From positions 45,264 through 109,263 of the forward strand of contig JAFDXE010000012.1 in NCBI GenBank assembly GCA_018268085.1: a DNA stretch of 64,000 nucleotides, read 5' to 3'. The notes beneath the pieces are model-generated. The model was not told the origin of the DNA, ran no database searches, and saw only the letters and a list, made by a program, of their open reading frames with translations. The translations under genes and the position numbers were made by a program. Position 1 is the stretch's first letter. Every line of letters starts with the position of its first letter. Origin of the DNA: Bacteroidota bacterium. Its GTDB lineage: Bacteria > Bacteroidota > Bacteroidia > Chitinophagales > Chitinophagaceae. Shown here piece by piece: positions 45,985-53,565 of this stretch.

Positions 45985-46980
45985 ATGAAAAATAAAAGAG
46001 GCGAACAACGGTTTGAATTTTATCTTGTTAAACTGGAGGAACAGCTATTGCTTTCCGCAAAAGAACTGAACCCGGCACTTTGGTTATACAACAACAATGC
46101 AAGAACAACCTTGTTCATGCTCGAAGGATTATCGAAATTATATGCAGGTGTTCACAACCGCAAACGATTCGAAAAATTAAAAGAACATTTTAAGTTATTG
46201 GAAGATGCGCTCGGTGCCGTTGACTATTATGATTCATTTGGAAAAGAATTCAGCGCCAACACAACTATACCCGTAACAATTACAGAATACGTACAGGGAC
46301 AGTCCAGGGAAAAAATTCAACGACTGAATGATATTTTAATTTCAAATAAATGGATAGGAGAAAATGCGGTACGTATCAAAAAAGCAAGAAAGAAAATTGA
46401 AATGGCAGACTGGCTGGAACCGAAGGAAGAACTAAAAGCCATTTTTAATTTTTACAAATCATCCATTGCCGAACTAAAAGAATTCATGCTGGAACATGCA
46501 AAGGGCTTTACAGAAATTGAATCACAGGTGCATGATATCAGGCGGAAGTTACGATGGCTGAGTATCTATCCACAGGCATTGCAGGGCGTGATTCAATTAA
46601 ACAGCAGCAGTATTGTAAACGGGCAAACTCAGAAATACCTTACAACAGAGATTGTGAATTCACCATTTAATCAAATGCCTGCTCCCGGCGACAATCCTTA
46701 TTTCCTGTTGCTTGAGAAAAATTATTTCCTTGCCCTGAGCTGGATGATTGCGGAATTAGGAAAATTAAAAGATAACGGGTTACGCATACTGGTTATCGTT
46801 GAGGCATTGGAACAAACGGAGAAATTAACTAAAGAAGAAGCAACAGCAAAAGCCCTGAACCTGCTGAACTACGATAACAACATGCCCGATAAAATATTGG
46901 CTGACGCCAGTGCTGTTTGTAAAACATTTTTTGCAGAGAACAACCTGGATAAACTGATTTACGGAATTACTTCAAAATAA
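45985..46980 (+). CDS. CHAD-like all-helical protein
   Basis: 331 residues, predicted almost wholly helical, cytoplasmic. Two repeated halves can be seen: LWLYNNNARTTLFMLEGLSK with LGAVDYYDSF in the first, and ESQVHDIRRKLRWLSIYPQA in the second. The VHDIRRKLR motif closely recalls the HxxR helices of CHAD domains, which bind polyphosphate, but the first-half histidine is absent. The start at 45985 (MKNKRGEQRFEFYLV) is chosen over 45949, which adds 12 atypical residues. It is the third gene of the amidotransferase cassette (58 bp after the ATP-grasp-like gene) and ends 4 bp before a REP-like hairpin. Confidence 0.6.
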   Translation: MKNKRGEQRFEFYLVKLEEQLLLSAKELNPALWLYNNNARTTLFMLEGLSKLYAGVHNRKRFEKLKEHFKLLEDALGAVDYYDSFGKEFSANTTIPVTITEYVQGQSREKIQRLNDILISNKWIGENAVRIKKARKKIEMADWLEPKEELKAIFNFYKSSIAELKEFMLEHAKGFTEIESQVHDIRRKLRWLSIYPQALQGVIQLNSSSIVNGQTQKYLTTEIVNSPFNQMPAPGDNPYFLLLEKNYFLALSWMIAELGKLKDNGLRILVIVEALEQTEKLTKEEATAKALNLLNYDNNMPDKILADASAVCKTFFAENNLDKLIYGITSK

Positions 46981-46984
46981 ATTC

Positions 46985-47022
46985 TTTCCGGCAACGTCTC
47001 CTGCGGAAGACATTGCCGGAAA
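46985..47022 (+). repeat. REP-like palindromic element, copy 3
   Basis: Arms TTTCCGGCAACGTCTCC and GGAAGACATTGCCGGAAA around loop TGC: a 17-position stem with two C-A mismatches at the positions seen in copy 2. The outer arms (TTTCCGG/CCGGAAA) differ from the other copies yet remain paired. It begins 5 bp after the CHAD-like stop and may also end transcription between convergent genes. Confidence 0.75.
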
Positions 47023-47062
47023 TCCAAGAACTCCATCTACAAATTGCATCGTTATTGCCTTA

Positions 47063-47872
47063 TTAATACACGTTGAAAAAATTATACTCCACCCTTATTA
47101 AAAATCCACGGGGCGACATCCGGTATAAATCATTCAGCACCGGGAACCGGTAACTGCCATCAATACGCATCCTGCTCATCACAATAAACTGAACAACCGG
47201 TGCGGCATCCAGGTACGACCTCCCGCTGCCGGCATTTACCTGGCCCAACATTTCCAGCATCAGGTTACAATTCGTTTGTTTGTAACTCGTGTACGATCGA
47301 GGCAACATCAACCTGCCAACAGAAAGATTATACAGGTATGCATTCCTGCTAGTATTGCTATACACAAACTTATTGCCTGAAGTATTATCGGCAGCATGCA
47401 ACCAGCCTGCCGTTAATGATACGGCGGTTTTACCGGATAACTTCGTTGCAATTAAACCCAGTTCATATCCCGAGTTATATCCATTAAAATCAATTGCCGG
47501 CTGATGAATAACCGCATTGGTAAATGCCCCTCTTCCATATACAGCCATCCGGAAATGACTGTGAATATCATCCGCACTATAAAAACGATACTTCAGGTAC
47601 AACGATCCTCCTGTAGCATTAAATTGTTGTTGTTCATTGGCGGTAAACAGTTCTGCATGCAACATCCATTTTGCAGAAATCCCCCACATGAGTTCCGGGT
47701 TTAAACGGAAATTATACTTCCGGCTGTTATTTTCCTTCATGAATAAATTGGTAGCACGAATGCCGATACTTTTTGCGGCCATATTGCTAGCGGGCTCCGT
47801 CCATGTAAATAATTCCTGGGCCTTTATTGTATGTGTGCAAAACAAGCCAAAGATGATCAGCGTATTTTTCAT
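47063..47872 (-). CDS. Outer-membrane beta-barrel-like protein of the metal cluster
   Basis: 269 residues: a signal peptide (MKNTLIIFGLFCTHTIKAQ), then strands with alternating aromatic residues (WMLHAELFTANEQQQFNATG; LYLKYRFYSADD; HFRMAVYGRGAFTN) ending GFLIRVEYNFFNVY, a C-terminal aromatic as in outer-membrane barrels. The N-terminal 19 residues of the longer frame (from 47929) are rejected because the signal peptide begins at 47872. It is the last gene of a cluster with an HMA-domain protein and an HYC-type protein, so a role in metal handling at the outer membrane is inferred. Confidence 0.7.
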   Translation of the reverse strand: MKNTLIIFGLFCTHTIKAQELFTWTEPASNMAAKSIGIRATNLFMKENNSRKYNFRLNPELMWGISAKWMLHAELFTANEQQQFNATGGSLYLKYRFYSADDIHSHFRMAVYGRGAFTNAVIHQPAIDFNGYNSGYELGLIATKLSGKTAVSLTAGWLHAADNTSGNKFVYSNTSRNAYLYNLSVGRLMLPRSYTSYKQTNCNLMLEMLGQVNAGSGRSYLDAAPVVQFIVMSRMRIDGSYRFPVLNDLYRMSPRGFLIRVEYNFFNVY

Positions 47873-48004
47873 TGTACTGATAAGTATATCTTTCATTAAA
47901 ATAAAGTTGTTATGGAAAATGTATTTCAACCTGTGTATAGATGTACAGGTGCGCTTACATGAGCTTACGCATGCAGCTAAAAAAGCTTTACTAAAACCGG
48001 TGGA

Positions 48005-48547
48005 TTAAATTGACACATGATACACCCGCTCACCGGTAGCAATGCCTGCTTTTGAACAACAGGTTCCCGCCACACCGGTTTTATAACAACTCATTTTTGT
48101 GAAAGATTCATTCTTTTTAAATTCTTTTGCTGATACAAATCCTTTATCCAGCACCTGAACCGGGATCTCTCCATTGAGCGTTTGATTTTTTACATGCAGA
48201 AAATGCATCGTCATCCCGTCAACATTTACATGTGTATCATTTTCAACTTTCAGGTTATTGAAATGAATAGTTGCGGTAAGTTTAGCCACATGAAAACCTG
48301 CACCTTCCACTTTCTTTTTCAATTCATCAAAATCAACCCTGGCACCGGGTTTAAAAGAAATTGAAAAAGATGAGTTTTTAATATCCGCCTTAACATCGGT
48401 TACATAGGGAACAGTTCTTAAAGCTTTATTGATGGCATTGCTGCACATACTACAGGTTAAACCGCTGGCCTGCAGGTTTACTGAATTTACCTGCGCATTA
48501 GATTGAAAAGAGATAAACAGTATGATGATTGAAAGCATATTTTTCAT
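48005..48547 (-). CDS. Exported heavy-metal-associated (HMA) domain protein
   Basis: 180 residues with a signal peptide (ending SNAQV) and one HMA domain (about 21-90) carrying the metal motif GLTCSMCSNAINKAL (C32, C35). The later part has HVNVDGMTMHFLHV (several His and Met) and a cysteine-rich tail, MSCYKTGVAGTCCSKAG, that may bind Cu(I). Most HMA chaperones are cytoplasmic and about 70 residues long; this one is exported and extended, which points to periplasmic copper or other soft-metal capture. It lies between the HYC-type and outer-membrane genes. Confidence 0.82.
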   Translation of the reverse strand: MKNMLSIIILFISFQSNAQVNSVNLQASGLTCSMCSNAINKALRTVPYVTDVKADIKNSSFSISFKPGARVDFDELKKKVEGAGFHVAKLTATIHFNNLKVENDTHVNVDGMTMHFLHVKNQTLNGEIPVQVLDKGFVSAKEFKKNESFTKMSCYKTGVAGTCCSKAGIATGERVYHVSI

Positions 48548-48628
48548 TGTAAATAAATTAAAAGATGATGAATAATAAATAAAACTGTATCGTCACTATA
48601 GCAAAGACACTACAATTCTTTTAATACA

Positions 48629-49012
48629 TCATAAACGAAAAACGCGGTTGGAGATATAGATCGGCGGTCCCACATCAGGAGGAGCCTGTTGTATGGCTAA
48701 TCCTTTTATAGTCTGATTCGGAAGTATAACAGGATTTAGTTCCGGTAAGGTAGTTACGATAGCCGGAACTATAGAAAAACTATAGTCGTTGCTGATGATC
48801 TTATGTGCGTCTGAAATTTTATAGAACAGGTGCGTATCACTGCAACAACCGCCTTTTTTTTCTTTCATTCCACAACGGCTGCACTGTTCATCCTGGCTAT
48901 TATAAAAATCAACTCCTGCTCTCTTTCCCATGCAATAATGCACTTCCATGGCAATACCGGTAGACATCGCCATATACAGGAACATGATTATACTAAGGAG
49001 CACTTTTTTCAC
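48629..49012 (-). CDS. HYC_CC_PP-type small exported protein
   Basis: 127 residues, GTG start. After a signal peptide (about 1-20) come the motifs that give this uncharacterised Bacteroidota group its name: HYC (MEVHYCMGKRAG, 25-27), CxxC plus CC (CSRCG 44-48; GGCCSD 55-60), and the C-terminal APPDVGPPIYISNRVF. The paired cysteines and histidine suggest metal binding. A -7 box (49017-49024) ends 4 nt before the GTG, so the message may be leaderless. It is the first gene of the HYC-HMA-barrel cluster. Confidence 0.8.
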   Translation of the reverse strand: MKKVLLSIIMFLYMAMSTGIAMEVHYCMGKRAGVDFYNSQDEQCSRCGMKEKKGGCCSDTHLFYKISDAHKIISNDYSFSIVPAIVTTLPELNPVILPNQTIKGLAIQQAPPDVGPPIYISNRVFRL

Positions 49013-49016
49013 TTTG

Positions 49017-49024
49017 CAAAGATA
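49017..49024 (-). promoter_or_regulatory. Putative -7 box TATCTTTG for the HYC-HMA cluster
   Basis: A minus-strand TAnnTTTG match, with 4 nt between it and the GTG at 49012. Confidence 0.5.
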
Positions 49025-49112
49025 AAAAAAAGACCGAAGGTAGTTGCAGGAGTTTTATTATAAAATAAAGGCTGGATACGGTTTAACAGATGGTTCCATC
49101 ACCCTTTACCGG

Positions 49113-51158
49113 CTAATTTACGAACCACCACTGGATACCGAATCTTAATAAGAAGCCCTGGGTTGGATAATGCGGCGCAGCGAAATTATTATTTACGAAT
49201 CCGAAACCGTTTTTAAAACTCATCGTATTCAGATTTTCTGCACGTATATACCCACTGAATCCACGGATGCGGTACTGGATAAATACGGCAATGTCCGGCA
49301 GGTTATGAATAACCATTGAATCCTGCGGAACAAATTGTCCTAATACAGGTGAATAATTATTGGCTTTGTAGGCTGTATAATACCTCGCTTCCAATCCTGC
49401 ACTCAACAAAAGGTTCCTGTAGAATTTACCTTCGAAAGCCAACCTGCTCCTGGTAAACAGCAATGGTACTTTTACAGGTGCGGCAGCATCGGTTTGCTGC
49501 AATACGGCATCGAGGTAATAATTCCATTTTTTACCCAGCTTGAATTTCTTTGAAGCAAATACCTGTACAAGGTTGATCACTTTCGTGTACTGGTTACTGT
49601 GATAGTAGTCGGCAAAATAAGTGTAATTGGCTATTAAGTGATTCCTGAACCCAAACGTAAAATAGCGGTTGTTGGCAGTTGCGCCAAATGAAGTGATATT
49701 TTCTTTATTAAAGTTATTACTGTTACCAAGATTAAAAGAAGAACGATTATCAAAAATAAAAGAGGCTGTTCTGTTTACGTTATTAAAATACAGGCTCACA
49801 TCGCCAAATCGTTTATTAAGATACCGGTTTAAACTTGCATATACATTATAATCACCGCTGTTAAATCCATTGAAATAAAATTCACCTTTCAGCAGGATAT
49901 CCCATTTTTTATTCCTGGTGCGGTTCCGGTATTCACCATGCAAAAACATATTGTAGTTGCTGAGTTTACCAGTGTACAACTGGCCGTTGATACTTTGTAG
50001 CGTAATGCCTGCCAGGATAAACTGTGCCGTATTTTTTGTATCCGGGAATTGTATCAGCGAAAGATCATTGGTAAGCATTCGCCACTTTTCTGCTCTTGAA
50101 AATGTATCCGGCACATTGGTTAATCTATACCATTGCCGGTAGATGGAAGTATCCGGGGCAATATCACTGAAGCGATAATTGTAGTTGCTGCTGGTAATAC
50201 TATGTTGTATCCTCAATTTTGGATAAAACAAATATTCCATTGTTGAATCATTTATCGCAATGGAATCCTTCTTACCAATATCATAACTCTGCCGCAGGAA
50301 CAAATTAAAATCCTTATACGTGTTGCCTGTAGAAACCTTCGTAACAAAAGGGTTGCTGTTATAACTTGCTTTGCTACCCAGGTTAACGGGAACGGAGAAA
50401 CGATCTTTGCGATTCGGATCGAGCAAAAAGGTATCGTTCTGGATGCCGCCGTTTTCAGAAGCCCTTAATGTATTTCCAACCATAACAAAATAAGCATTGT
50501 ACCGTTTGCGCTTTCCCTGGTAATTGGCAAACAGGCGGTAGTTGTTATGATTGGTATTCTGCGTTACAAAAAAACCGGGGGCGGTTATCAGCCTGTAATC
50601 AAATCCAACGTTTAAATTTGGTTTTGGATTTTGCGTATGCGATGCTTTTATCATCTGCTCCTTACCCGATGCAAGCTGGTAGCTCAATGAGGTAAACGGC
50701 CTTGTGGTTTTATAAAACTTCGTATTCTCCAGGGTAAACATGTACACATCATACGCATGAAAGCCCGGATCAAATCCTGCTTTTGTGTATGGCTGAAATA
50801 TCAATGGAAAAGCTGCAGCGCCATTGTTACCCAGGTATTGCCATGCTGTAGGTACAGAATAGAATTTATCAAAATCATTTACGGAGGAATCGAGCGTGTT
50901 CCGCCGGGTGGAATCAAGGTAACGGTAGCTGATGGTGATGGAATCTTTTAAATCGTTGCGGTGTTCAAAACCAAACGTATCCTTCCTGGCCCTTTCATTT
51001 TGCTGACCTGGCAGTGCGTTAACATTTCCATTGGAACCCGTATTGGAATTTGTTCCCTGCAATGTTGTATTCGGAGAAATCACACGGGGCCTTCTTTGTG
51101 CAAAAGAAGTAATCATTACAAACAACAAAAATGATATTGTAAGCGCTGATTTTTTCAT
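49113..51158 (-). CDS. Putative porin (Porin_10-type outer-membrane protein)
   Basis: 681 residues. A signal peptide ends TSFAQRRPR; an Asn/Gly/Ser-rich linker (about 30-60) is followed by a large beta-barrel with many aromatic strands and a C-terminal FLLRFGIQWWFVN. The YRYLDSTRRNTLDSSVNDF and GFDPGFHAYDVYMF segments are typical of the Porin_10 family, which is widespread and uncharacterised in Bacteroidota. It starts 14 bp after the punA stop and is therefore probably co-transcribed with it. Confidence 0.85.
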   Translation of the reverse strand: MKKSALTISFLLFVMITSFAQRRPRVISPNTTLQGTNSNTGSNGNVNALPGQQNERARKDTFGFEHRNDLKDSITISYRYLDSTRRNTLDSSVNDFDKFYSVPTAWQYLGNNGAAAFPLIFQPYTKAGFDPGFHAYDVYMFTLENTKFYKTTRPFTSLSYQLASGKEQMIKASHTQNPKPNLNVGFDYRLITAPGFFVTQNTNHNNYRLFANYQGKRKRYNAYFVMVGNTLRASENGGIQNDTFLLDPNRKDRFSVPVNLGSKASYNSNPFVTKVSTGNTYKDFNLFLRQSYDIGKKDSIAINDSTMEYLFYPKLRIQHSITSSNYNYRFSDIAPDTSIYRQWYRLTNVPDTFSRAEKWRMLTNDLSLIQFPDTKNTAQFILAGITLQSINGQLYTGKLSNYNMFLHGEYRNRTRNKKWDILLKGEFYFNGFNSGDYNVYASLNRYLNKRFGDVSLYFNNVNRTASFIFDNRSSFNLGNSNNFNKENITSFGATANNRYFTFGFRNHLIANYTYFADYYHSNQYTKVINLVQVFASKKFKLGKKWNYYLDAVLQQTDAAAPVKVPLLFTRSRLAFEGKFYRNLLLSAGLEARYYTAYKANNYSPVLGQFVPQDSMVIHNLPDIAVFIQYRIRGFSGYIRAENLNTMSFKNGFGFVNNNFAAPHYPTQGFLLRFGIQWWFVN

Positions 51159-51172
51159 GAATTACCAACCGG

Positions 51173-51985
51173 TTATAAAGAAGCTACCAGTTCCTTAAAT
51201 AAATGCGACAGTTTTGGTTCGGCCTGCTTGGCAGCTTCCAGTACTTCTTCATGCGTGATCACATTATCATCGTCGCGTATACCCACATCCGTTATCACAC
51301 TCATGGCAAAACATGGAACTTTCATGTGGTTTGCAATGATTACCTCCTGTACCGTACTCATACCAACAGCATCTCCTCCTAATGCTTCCACCATCCGGTA
51401 TTCAGCATGGGTTTCGAAAGTTGGTCCGGTAACGGCGAGATATACACCTTCTTTCACATCAATTCCTTTTGCTTTTGCTATTTCTTTTGCTTTTGCAATG
51501 AGTTTTTTATTGTAGGCTTCACTCATGTCGGGGAATCGTGGCCCGAATTCCTTTTCATTTTTTCCAATTAACGGATTGGGTGTAAACTGGCTGATATGAT
51601 CTTTAATGATCATGATGTCGCCCACTTTATAAGACCTGTTCACTCCACCTGCTGCATTGCTCAGTAGTAATGTTGAAATGCCGAGATATTTCATCACCCT
51701 GATCGGGAATACGATATCCTGGGCAGCATATCCTTCATAATAATGAAACCTGCCGGCCATTGCCACCACTTTTTTACCACTCAGTTCGCCGAGGATCAGT
51801 TTCCCGCTATGTCCCTCCACCGTGCTTACCGGGAAATGCGGAATCTCACTATAATGTATCTCCTGCTCAATTTTTATTTCAGATGTAAAACTACCCAGGC
51901 CGCTTCCCAGTACAATTCCTACCACCGGCGTTTCACTATATTTTGATTGTATAAATGCAACCGCCTCATTAATTTTTGAAATCAT
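51173..51985 (-). CDS. punA: Purine nucleoside phosphorylase I
   Basis: Phosphorolyses (deoxy)guanosine and inosine to base plus (deoxy)ribose-1-phosphate in purine salvage. The trimeric-type sequence is complete: VGIVLGSGLGSF, AGRFHYYEGY, LLSNAAGGVNRSY, the nucleobase site VTGPTFETHAEYRM and AVGMSTVQEVI. The long frame from 52177 is trimmed to the ATG at 51985, which gives the family's 270 residues and follows a -7 box at 52009-52016. It is first in an apparent operon with the Porin_10-type gene, suggesting (not proving) that the porin admits nucleosides. Confidence 0.94.
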   Translation of the reverse strand: MISKINEAVAFIQSKYSETPVVGIVLGSGLGSFTSEIKIEQEIHYSEIPHFPVSTVEGHSGKLILGELSGKKVVAMAGRFHYYEGYAAQDIVFPIRVMKYLGISTLLLSNAAGGVNRSYKVGDIMIIKDHISQFTPNPLIGKNEKEFGPRFPDMSEAYNKKLIAKAKEIAKAKGIDVKEGVYLAVTGPTFETHAEYRMVEALGGDAVGMSTVQEVIIANHMKVPCFAMSVITDVGIRDDDNVITHEEVLEAAKQAEPKLSHLFKELVASL

Positions 51986-52008
51986 AAGCAAAATTTTGAT
52001 TAAAGCGA

Positions 52009-52016
52009 CAAAGGTA
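52009..52016 (-). promoter_or_regulatory. Putative -7 box TACCTTTG for punA-porin
   Basis: A minus-strand TAnnTTTG match, 23 nt before the punA ATG at 51985. Confidence 0.5.
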
Positions 52017-52034
52017 AGGGAAGATATATGATTG

Positions 52035-52077
52035 TACACTGCTGTTTCGTTAAGAAGTTGAAAAGAATAGCAGTGTA
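52035..52077. other. Inverted repeat in the punA-sucC divergent region
   Basis: TACACTGCT (52035-52043) and its exact complement (52069-52077), with a 25-nt loop; pairing extends imperfectly inward (GTTTC/GAAT). It lies just upstream of the punA -7 box, so it could be an operator. Confidence 0.6.
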
Positions 52078-52210
52078 AAAATGTTTTTATCAGCGCATAT
52101 TTGCAGGCGATTGTTGCTTTGTGCGGCAGCATAAATTTATGGCGGTACCGCTGCATTATGGTGATTGACATATTCACTCATTCACTTATCTTCGCCAAAA
52201 TTTTTACATC

Positions 52211-53422
52211 ATGAATTTACACGAATACCAGGCTAAACAATTACTCAAGAAATTCAATGTTCCGGTACAGGAAGGTATTGCTTGCAGCAGCCCGATGGAG
52301 GCTGAAGATGCATATCGCCAGATTCATACACAATACGGCAGCAAGTTCGCAGTGGTGAAAGCGCAGATACATGCAGGGGGAAGAGGAAAAGGAACCATCC
52401 AGGGAAAAGACCAGAGGGGTGTTGCGGTGGCAAAATCTGCGGAAGATGTTGTTAGAATTGCAGGTAATATTTTAGGCGGTACACTCGTAACCATTCAAAC
52501 CGGCCCTGATGGTAAACTTGTAAATAAAGTGCTGGTTGCGCAGGATGTATATTATGAAGGTCCCAATCCTGTGAAGGAATTCTATCTCTCCATATTACTC
52601 GATCGTACCAAAGGACAAAACGTAATCATGTACAGCACCGAAGGTGGTATGAACATCGAAGACGTTGCACACGATACTCCTGAAAAAATATTCAAAGAAT
52701 GGGTGTTCCCCGGTGCCATGTTACAGGGATTCCAGGCGAGGAAGATTGCTTTTAACCTCGGACTAAGTGGTGAAGCATTTAAGAACTGCGTAAAATTTGT
52801 TACGAACTTATACCAGGCTTATGTAGAACTGGATTGCGGTATGCTTGAGATCAATCCGTTGTTTAAAACAAGTGATGAAAAGATCATTGCGGTTGATTGT
52901 AAAATGAATGTGGATGACAATGCACTCATGCGCCATGCTGATATTGCTGCACTGAGAGATATCAGCGAAGAAGATCCTACAGAAGTTGAAGCTGGTAAAT
53001 TCAATTTAAACTTTGTAAAGCTTGATGGCAATGTAGGGTGTATGGTAAATGGGGCCGGGCTTGCCATGGCAACAATGGATATGATCAAATTAAGCGGCGG
53101 TGAACCGGCAAACTTCCTGGATGTGGGCGGTACGGCCAATGCACAAACGGTGGAAGCAGGTTTCAGAATAATATTAAAAGATCCTAAAGTAAAAGCAATC
53201 CTGATCAACATCTTTGGTGGCATCGTACGTTGCGATCGTGTAGCCCAGGGCGTTATTGATGCTTATAACAGCATTGGCAATATCAATATCCCGATCATTG
53301 TTCGTTTACAGGGAACAAATGCAGATGTGGCAAAGAAATTAATTGATGAAAGCGGGCTGAAAGTACAAAGCGCCATATTGTTAAGCGAAGCGGCCGCACT
53401 GGTAAACAAAGCAGTTGCGTAA
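52211..53422 (+). CDS. sucC: Succinyl-CoA ligase (ADP-forming) subunit beta
   Basis: The nucleotide-binding beta subunit of succinyl-CoA synthetase, making ATP or GTP from succinyl-CoA in the TCA cycle. The ATP-grasp N-terminus MNLHEYQAKQLLKKFNVPV, VVKAQIHAGGRGKG, the metal ligands in LEINPLF and DCKMNVDDNA, and the C-terminal NIFGGIVRCDRVAQG are diagnostic. Length 403. The sucD subunit is not adjacent; a terminator follows directly, so alpha must be encoded elsewhere. Confidence 0.95.
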   Translation: MNLHEYQAKQLLKKFNVPVQEGIACSSPMEAEDAYRQIHTQYGSKFAVVKAQIHAGGRGKGTIQGKDQRGVAVAKSAEDVVRIAGNILGGTLVTIQTGPDGKLVNKVLVAQDVYYEGPNPVKEFYLSILLDRTKGQNVIMYSTEGGMNIEDVAHDTPEKIFKEWVFPGAMLQGFQARKIAFNLGLSGEAFKNCVKFVTNLYQAYVELDCGMLEINPLFKTSDEKIIAVDCKMNVDDNALMRHADIAALRDISEEDPTEVEAGKFNLNFVKLDGNVGCMVNGAGLAMATMDMIKLSGGEPANFLDVGGTANAQTVEAGFRIILKDPKVKAILINIFGGIVRCDRVAQGVIDAYNSIGNINIPIIVRLQGTNADVAKKLIDESGLKVQSAILLSEAAALVNKAVA

Positions 53423-53447
53423 AATTTAAATAATTCGTTTCAAAATA

Positions 53448-53476
53448 AAATCCCGACCTGTTTGGCCGGGATTTTT
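53448..53476 (+). terminator. Terminator after sucC
   Basis: AAATCCCGACC (53448-53458) and GGCCGGGATTT (53464-53474) with one mismatch, then a T run. Confidence 0.85.
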
Positions 53477-53565
53477 TATGGATCTATGTGGAGATCGCTG
53501 ATGTGTTGATTTGCTGATGTTGAAGTATGCCGGGTAACGACAAGATCGGCCCGGGTGGCAAAAAA

